A stretch of 64,000 nt of DNA from Asparagopsis taxiformis (taxonomy: Eukaryota; Rhodophyta; Florideophyceae; Bonnemaisoniales; Bonnemaisoniaceae). Below, one piece after another: positions 57,882-64,000 of this stretch. A program made the translations under genes and the position numbers. Positions within the stretch are counted from its first letter, which is position 1; the number at the start of each line of letters is the position of its first letter. The stretch covers positions 1 through 64,000 of the forward strand of contig JALQPE010002496.1 in assembly GCA_030407315.1 (NCBI GenBank). Reading direction: 5' to 3'. The notes under the pieces are model-generated. The model was not told the origin of the DNA. It saw only the letters and a list, made by a program, of their open reading frames with translations, and did not search any database.

Positions 57882-60389
57882 TCATGCAGCCCTCGGTGGA
57901 AATCCGTCTCGCCTACATAGTGCATATATCTCTCCACCCTCCAGCAGTCCGGGTCCGTGCCTTACCTCCCTCATGTTCTCATCATATTCGCATACACTCC
58001 CATTGCAATAGTGCATACCAAACACCTCAGTGACTCCCTCACTCATCTCCACAATTACTGTTCGTCGCCTCTCTTCGACCTTGAACACTCCTTCATCAGT
58101 TTTTTGCAAACCCAGGCAAACTCCATAAGCTGTACCTTGCTCATCTCTCGCACTCTCGTTCCTCAGGATAAAGAACGCTAGAACAATAAAAAACCGCGGT
58201 TCATAATTAATTCTTCCCCGCATTATCTCTGATGTGAGACGAGACGCCGGGTACAGAATCGCTTGTGAAGTTGCACCATCCTCACATTTCATCTGTTCAG
58301 GGCAAACAGCATGGATGATAGCTCCTGATTCTAGAGAGCCAGACCTCTGCACTGTTTTCCTTCCCCACTCTGTCGTAGTGCTTCTAGAAACTCTTCTCAC
58401 CCATTCGGCATACTTTCCACACCCGCTTGTTCCGCTTCCGTACCTTTCGGTAAAGAACCGTTTGAAAACACCTACAGCACCCTCTGCCATATCACATTTT
58501 CCATTCATGTACTCCTTGACCTCGTCAATAGATATACCTCCATGCCCTCTCCACGTCACAATTTCACCATCCGCCGACAATATCTTTCCTCGACGCTGGG
58601 AGAGAAGCTGGAGAACCGGTTCCTGGAAGCAGTTTTTCACTACCTCGTCTTCCACATCTATTTCTCTCCCTAGCTCCTGTGAAAGAACGTTGACCATTTG
58701 AGAGCATTCGGACGAGGACCAATGTTGTGGCTCCATGCCGATTTCGCGCAAAACAATGGCCACTCTCGTCTGCCAGTCATCCGCAAGAACTAATTCCAGC
58801 GCTGAAAGCTGTTCGCTTTGGTGATTGGACATTCTCACACCTTTCTTCAGCGGCTGATGCATCCGTTCGAATATAAGCTCCTGCACGTGCTTCACAGAGC
58901 CGTAGGCAGGAAGCGTATGAACACAAAACTCGACAAGACGATGAACATTAGGCTTGTCCAAATGTGCTCCTGCTCCCTTCACTTTCCGACAATACTCATT
59001 CAACGTCTCCACGTAGTCTACAGTTCTTCCCAGAATGTATTCATTCCTGCCACCTTCTCCGTCAGCCGTCTCTACTTCATGGGGACCGTCTTTCCACCAT
59101 ACGGGCATGAAACTAATACACGAAACCAGCTTCTGAAACATCACTACTAGTTTGACGGCCCCATCAAATTTTTCACGATGACCTTCCCCTTTCCCATCCA
59201 TCATTCGAGCTGCGTTTTCGAATGCCATAGGTGCTATCAGAAGCACACTGAATATGTCACTCATGTTCATGGAAAGCAGATTGTTGGTTCCAAATAAACG
59301 GTTCTGCCTTCCCATCCTGAACTTCTTCAGAGCGCCCAGAATTTGCAATTCAGCTACCTCTCGAATTCGTGGGCTGGCAGCTGAAATACAAGCGTTCAGT
59401 ACATCTTGTGCCAGTCCAGACAATAGATGGTCAGGTGCTATCACTGCGGAACGGTACGGGTCAAAAATTGCTGGGACAACTGAAACTCCGTTTTCCGTCT
59501 TCGGTACTTCTTCCTGCACTGCTTCCAAGGAAGTGCTCAGGACATGAAATGGTAAATCTTCCCCTTCTTCTGCAGCCAGTCCGAGAGTGCGAAGCTGGGT
59601 TTCTGTGGCATCCTTACGTGTCGATGCATTCCGATACTTGCTCCTGGCATGCGTCGATGTTTGCCCGTTCACTACCGAAGTGTATGCATTCTTCGTGCCA
59701 CCAGTACTGCTCAGGTCATATTTGCGGAAACTGCAGATGTGGCACGGAGAGTTTGATGTGTGTCCAAGAACATCCAGGGTATGTGAAACTGCAGGATAGT
59801 CTCCAATGCTCCCCACTGGGTCTAGAAATACCACAATATCTTCTCCCTCTGCATTTTTCGTTGGGAAACCCTCTGTGCTTCCTCGCACTATATCTTGAAC
59901 GATATATCGCAATACACAATTTGTGGACACTCCCGGAGGTGGCAAACCAATCACTCGAACCGCTTGGTAGCTTCCCCTTTTCCGAGGCGGTAGATTGAGA
60001 GGTAACATATAGCATCCACCAAAACTTCCCTTCCTGCTTGTGAATGGTTCAAAGTCATCCGTGTAAAGGAGAAATCGGTAAACAAAGTAGTTTCGACCAT
60101 CCTCCAGCTTTCCCCAACATGGTGCATCTTCTCGCGGAGACGCTGGGTGCCATTGCGACCTGTGGTCTCCGAAACCATCCGAGAACACCCCTGAAACACG
60201 AATTTCTTCATAGTTGGGGCTTCCTAGTCTATCGGGCGGGTTTTCTGGCTTCAGCAAAGCTCGCGCCCGGTGAAAAGCAAAGTAACATGGTGGATGCTTC
60301 TCCGACCTGCTCTTTCAAATACCTGTTCACCAATACGACGTGTGGAACAATATCACCCTCTTCCATTCCAATTGGTAATAGAACGGTTA
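57882..60389 (-). CDS. CACTA/Tnp2-like transposase, main part
   Basis: About 790 residues. RFLLYTDDFEPFTSRKGSFG, GGCYMLPLNLPP, VRVIGLPPPGVSTN and a following DPVGSIGDYPAVSHTLDVLG with CHIC form the RNase-H-like catalytic part of Tnp2-type transposases (DD early, HxxC downstream). NVHRLVEFCVHTLPAYGSVK and ERMHQPLKKGV carry the later conserved region. It is a different family from the E1 transposase. The frame is open from about 60314 and in phase with the upstream ORF (60390-61685). Between them the coherent reading (GDVITVLLPIGMEEGDIVPH, VVLVNRYLKEQVGEAS) lies in another frame (60477-60229), so two compensating shifts, or short introns, occur near 60400 and 60270. Probably a decaying element. 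Confidence 0.65.
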
Positions 60390-61685
60390 TCACGTCCCCA
60401 GCTCGTGTTCTTTTCCCTTGGCTCCTGCTCCGATTACACATTGCGATATCGCTCGCAGAGCATGCTGCCTCTCCCATTCCAATAGATGTGACATTCGCGG
60501 CTGCAGATATTTTTCGACATGCACATCATGCTCACCGTCGTGTCGAGCCTCATAGGTAACTATGGTCCTAGCATGAAGTTCCCACAACGACGTAACCGCC
60601 ACTCTTCTCCTCTTCGGTTTCCCACCATCTCTGTCATTCTTCCTGAACCCTTTTGCTCTTTCGATGACGGCAACCTGACGAGCTCCTGGATGACATCGGA
60701 TTCGAATTGCTGTTCCATCAGGTACATAAATGTGCTTCAAACCCTTTTTCCCATCGCTGTCAATGGGAACAACTGCTGTGCGAACGAATGGGTCGCTCAA
60801 AACACCCCTCCTGCACTTTGCAATGAACGAATCTTCAATGCTGCACTCTGCGGTTGATTTTTCTCCTTCTGAGCTTCGATTGTTCGCATCACTGCGGAAT
60901 GATTCAAAGATTGGTCGAGTCTGGACATCTTTCAGAGCCCATGTGCTTGGGAGTACAATACGAACTTTCGCCATTCCTCCACAATTGTCTCTGTCATCTG
61001 TTGTTCCACGGGTTCCTACTGCACCTCGATGCTGTGCAGCTCTTGCTCCGCTCTTTCGAAGGTCTATCGGAAACTCGATGTCACAGCTCTTTGCATAGCA
61101 GTGTTTCCTCAAGAATGGTAGTATCTTCTGTCGCATCACAGAGTCCGACGGGACGTGCTCACTTGGATCTCTGCGGAAATTCATTCCGAACAGGGTACCT
61201 TCATAGTGGGCTCTTGTCATTCTTTGAGTTCCACTCAGCTGAAGAGCCCCATACATCGCAGGCCATTGTAGTAATGCCTTGAAATCACCACATGCTTCAT
61301 CCCCAGCATTTCGGTCTATCGGGCCTCCAGTTGAAATGGAATCAGAACCTCGTCCGGTTGCTTCTTCCGATTCCATTAGCGTGCTCGATGCTACGTAGAT
61401 GTCACTTCCAGCTTCATCGTTGTTGCTGTACACATCAATACAACCTTCTATTGTGTCACCCATAGGGATTGGGGACTCCAATAGGTCATCTGTGGTACAC
61501 TCACGTCGTAGCTCATTACCTCTCGGGATTTCTTTGTTCATGCAGGCTGCATCACTGCTGCGGATTTCTCCCTGCAGTTTCCCAGGAAGCTGTTTACTGG
61601 GACTGGCCACATTGAGTGAATCGAATCTCGCCTTTGTCCTACGACTTGTGGTTTTCTTTCGAATAGGAGTCCGTCTCGGAGCCAT
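60390..61685 (-). CDS. CACTA/Tnp2-like transposase, N-terminal part
   Basis: 431 codons starting MAPRRTPIRKKTTSRRTKAR, a basic nuclear-type start, then a Ser/Asp-rich linker. A conserved-looking segment follows: LLQWPAMYGALQLSGTQRMT, RKHCYAKSCDIEFPIDLRKS, and IRIRCHPGARQVAVIERAKG. The stop at 60390 comes shortly before the main transposase frame, in the same phase. I treat both as one former gene; the C-terminal 20 residues before the stop are probably out of frame. Confidence 0.5.
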   Translation of the reverse strand: MAPRRTPIRKKTTSRRTKARFDSLNVASPSKQLPGKLQGEIRSSDAACMNKEIPRGNELRRECTTDDLLESPIPMGDTIEGCIDVYSNNDEAGSDIYVASSTLMESEEATGRGSDSISTGGPIDRNAGDEACGDFKALLQWPAMYGALQLSGTQRMTRAHYEGTLFGMNFRRDPSEHVPSDSVMRQKILPFLRKHCYAKSCDIEFPIDLRKSGARAAQHRGAVGTRGTTDDRDNCGGMAKVRIVLPSTWALKDVQTRPIFESFRSDANNRSSEGEKSTAECSIEDSFIAKCRRGVLSDPFVRTAVVPIDSDGKKGLKHIYVPDGTAIRIRCHPGARQVAVIERAKGFRKNDRDGGKPKRRRVAVTSLWELHARTIVTYEARHDGEHDVHVEKYLQPRMSHLLEWERQHALRAISQCVIGAGAKGKEHELGT

Positions 61686-62644
61686 CTTGATGTTTTTGTT
61701 CTTTTCTTCTTCGCTCAGTTTTGTTGCATAGAATACAACTCTAAACTTCTATGACATGACTACTATCTCAATACAGTACTACTACTTTTAACCGTTACGA
61801 AACCTTTCCAGGCTTTCATTCGATCCAATGAACTGGTTCACCACAATGCTTTGCCCTATGCTCATTGCTTTATGCACATTGATTGCTATTTCATCCGGAC
61901 TCAACATCGTTTTGCTATCTTGTATCGCATCCCCTAACCACAAACCCAGCCAAGATGTATCCATTTCCGGAAAACGGCCGTTTATTTCGCAGTGATGCTC
62001 TAGGCACTAATACTGAATCTGATTTTCTCATACACGTACTTCCTACTCGTATACTCTACCATTTTCGGCCCTATTTACAAGTTGAAAGCACAATCTCTCG
62101 TTGAATCGTACTCGGTGTGATATCTTAAATTAGCATAAATTTATATATTGCAATGCAGATTCACTGCTCGCTTGCAACATGAAAATTATAAAATTTCTCC
62201 CACACTGCTGTTTCCTAGCCGCCCACATCCACGTGGCCCGCTTTGACTGCCTGCCAAGTGTGCTCAGAGCATGCAATGACGTCATCGATATATACCGTCC
62301 AAATCATCACTGGAAGCGCGGACTCCTCGTCCAGGAAAGTGCGCCATTTTTCCTACTCCTCGCCTCCCCCTTTCCAGTAGGCCCGATATGCTAGTGTTTT
62401 TCCTATATTTCTGTAGTGATGACGTCATTATAGACTAGAGAAGGCGGTAGAAGATACAATAATTTTGCGCCTGTTCTGCCAGGTCATGTGCTTCAAAGCG
62501 TAATTCGCACCCTAGGTATCGTTTTTCTGGGCCTCCCATCGCACCGCTCCGTTTCAAATTCATCCCTCTATTGTTAGAGTACACGTCATTTCCGCCCGCA
62601 GAGTGCTACTTAAACAACAGATTCTGGAGATCCCTGTTTCCATC
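61686..62644. other. Intergenic, no gene supported
   Basis: Upstream flank of the second transposase. Two ORFs of about 72 codons (61883 and 62179) have no family features. No terminal repeat of the transposon could be identified. Confidence 0.4.
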
Positions 62645-62785
62645 TTCATATCCGTCGGAAGCAAAGCAACAACCCTGGCCGTGGAAGCCGTATAGATCAT
62701 CTAAACTGCTTCCAAAGCGTAAGTTTTAGATCATCAATACGGCTCCCAAGGCCAAAGTTGTTGCTTTGTCTCCGACGGATATGAA
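62645..62785 (+). ncRNA. 141-nt fold-back, possible small-RNA precursor
   Basis: Left arm TTCATATCCGTCGGAAGCAA and right arm ending TCTCCGACGGATATGAA pair over about 60 bp with about eight mismatches; the loop is around CTTCCAAAGCGTAAG. It sits directly before a splice donor (GTACGT at 62794). It could be a miRNA-type precursor in a spliced transcript or a MITE remnant; the sequence does not decide. Confidence 0.45.
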
Positions 62786-62793
62786 CCATGATG

Positions 62794-63078
62794 GTACGTT
62801 TCCACAACTCACGCCACTAACCCAGTTTTCTATTCGTTTTCTCTTTCTCAGGTTTCCAGTCGGTGAGTGTTCCAATTCTACTTTCATTTATCTTTCTCTC
62901 TTACCACTTCTCCACTAATTTTCTTTTCTGCCTGTGAGTACATATCTCAATTTGGGATGCAATGGTATTTGTTAAGGTACGTTAGTCTCCTAATCACCAT
63001 CAATTTCCCTCTCCAATTCAACGTCACTAACTTGTTTCCTTTCTCTACATCATTTTTTCTTCTTCTCTTCATTTCCTA
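62794..63078 (+). other. Candidate spliced transcript with an 11-nt exon
   Basis: Introns 62794-62851 (GTACGT...CTCAG), 62863-62938 (GTGAGT...GTGAG) and 62977-63078 (GTACGT...CCTAG) each contain CACTAAY as a branch-like motif. They enclose exons of 11 and 38 nt. The joined frame from ATGATG stops after about 18 codons, so it may be non-coding. Confidence 0.35.
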
Positions 63079-63480
63079 GCTTATTCATGCAGCTCAATCA
63101 GTTGATAGATTTCTAGACTTTTCTAGTAGTTTTAGTTTTACTCGTCGGAATAGTGTTAGTTGTAGTAGCATTTTTAACATAGGGATTGTTTATTCTCAAT
63201 GTAGCCTGCGCAAATAAACAAATCCAGAGTGAAGCTTCCCATATCGCACCCTCTTAGATTGCTACCTATCCTACCGCGTATACCTCTCGCTAGCTCATAG
63301 TCACTACGAAATAAAAATTCCTAGCCGTACTATTCTGTCCATTCCCATATGAATACCGTCCATGCCCCATCCTCATAGCGCTAGAACTGCCTTCCTCTAC
63401 CCCAGAAAGATGCCCACGACAGCGTGACGCTCCATCTCATCCACCACTCCCAGACACCGAATTTTACTATATCAGGACAC
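63079..63480. other. Intergenic, no feature seen
   Basis: No ORF or repeat that I can support before the 35-bp array. Confidence 0.4.
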
Positions 63481-63484
63481 TACT

Positions 63485-63985
63485 TTTACTGTCTCCAGGT
63501 GCTGCCCAGGGCAGCACGAAATACTGTCTCCAGGTGCTGCCCAGGGCAGCACGAAATACTGTCTCCAGGTGCTGCCCAGGGCAGCACGAAATACTGTCTC
63601 CAGGTGCTGCCCAGGGCAGCACGAAATACTGTCTACAGGTGCTGCCCAGGGCAGCACAAAGTACTGTCTACAGGTGCTGCCCAGGGCAGCACGAAATACT
63701 GTCTACAGGTGCTGCCCAGGGCAGCACAAAGTACTGTCTACAGGTGCTGCCCAGGGCAGCACAAAGTACTGTCTACAGGTGCTGCCCAGGGCAGCACAAA
63801 GTACTGTCTACTGCCCAGGTACAGCACAAAGTACTGTCTCCAGGTACTGCCCAGGACAGTGAAAATCACTGTCTCCAGGTACTGCCCAGGACAGTGAAAA
63901 TCACTGTCTCCAGGTACTGCCCAGGACAGTGAAAATCACTGTCTCCAGGTACTGCCCAGGACAGTGCACCGTGTTGGTTCCATCT
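63485..63985. repeat. 35-bp palindromic tandem repeat
   Basis: About 14 units of TACTGTCTCCAG + GTGCTGCCCAGGGCAGCAC + GAAA. The 19-nt core is an odd palindrome with a central A. Later units change it to GTACTGCCCAGGACAGTG. All three forward frames are open through the array because the period is not a multiple of three and no stop occurs; this is not coding evidence. Confidence 0.9.
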
Positions 63986-64000
63986 ATTGTCCCAGGCAGC

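Noticed and set aside
63424..63932. Overlapping long ORFs in all three forward frames
   Set aside because: They reflect a 35-bp repeat without stop codons, not coding.

Overview
The window is eukaryotic nuclear DNA, almost all of it transposable elements and decayed genes. Coding capacity, canonical GT-AG introns, LTR and DNA transposons and AATAAA signals rule out a prokaryote. A light-harvesting/high-light-inducible protein fragment points to a photosynthetic host, and a decayed NB-ARC-WD40 gene fits an alga. My best guess is a florideophyte red alga of the Chondrus type; the sequence alone does not prove this. | Layout: (1) 1-14070 is copy L of a large DNA transposon, here called E1, running off the left edge. 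It carries a DNA-methyltransferase/SET fusion, a coiled-coil accessory protein, a Plavaka/CACTA-like transposase and a divergent gene made of micro-exons, and ends in a 43-bp repeat array plus a terminal repeat. (2) 14071-31790 is a spacer: a decayed ParB/2-oxoglutarate-dioxygenase gene, hairpin elements, a nearly intact Ty1/copia retrotransposon (17100-23534, 488-bp LTRs differing at one base, 5-bp target duplication), about 4 kb of hairpin-bearing repeats and a 172-bp satellite, an HLIP fragment and an NB-ARC-WD40 pseudogene. (3) 31791-54258 is E1 copy R, inverted relative to L and about 22.5 kb between its end sequences. It repeats the L genes and adds a 1310-residue ParB plus 2OG-Fe(II) dioxygenase protein. 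(4) 54259-64000 holds another ParB-like gene, a hairpin array, a second and different CACTA-type transposase with broken frames, a 141-nt fold-back and a palindromic 35-bp tandem repeat. | How the parts may work together: E1 has a transposase for movement, a coiled-coil partner, a putative DNA N-methyltransferase joined to a SET (protein lysine methyltransferase) domain, and a ParB-like protein joined to a dioxygenase of the fold used by DNA and histone demethylases. A writer and a possible eraser on one element would let it set or clear its own chromatin marks; this is inference. | The MTase-SET block is bounded by about 180-bp inverted modules full of palindromes. Its orientation relative to the rest of E1 is opposite in L and R, as expected if recombination between modules flips it. 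| The most unusual signal is the micro-exon gene (12104-13187, + strand): ten coding exons of 5-30 nt separated by nine 81-125-nt GT-AG introns, each with a CTGACT branch-like motif. The exons join into one open frame of 62 codons built of 13-residue repeats.
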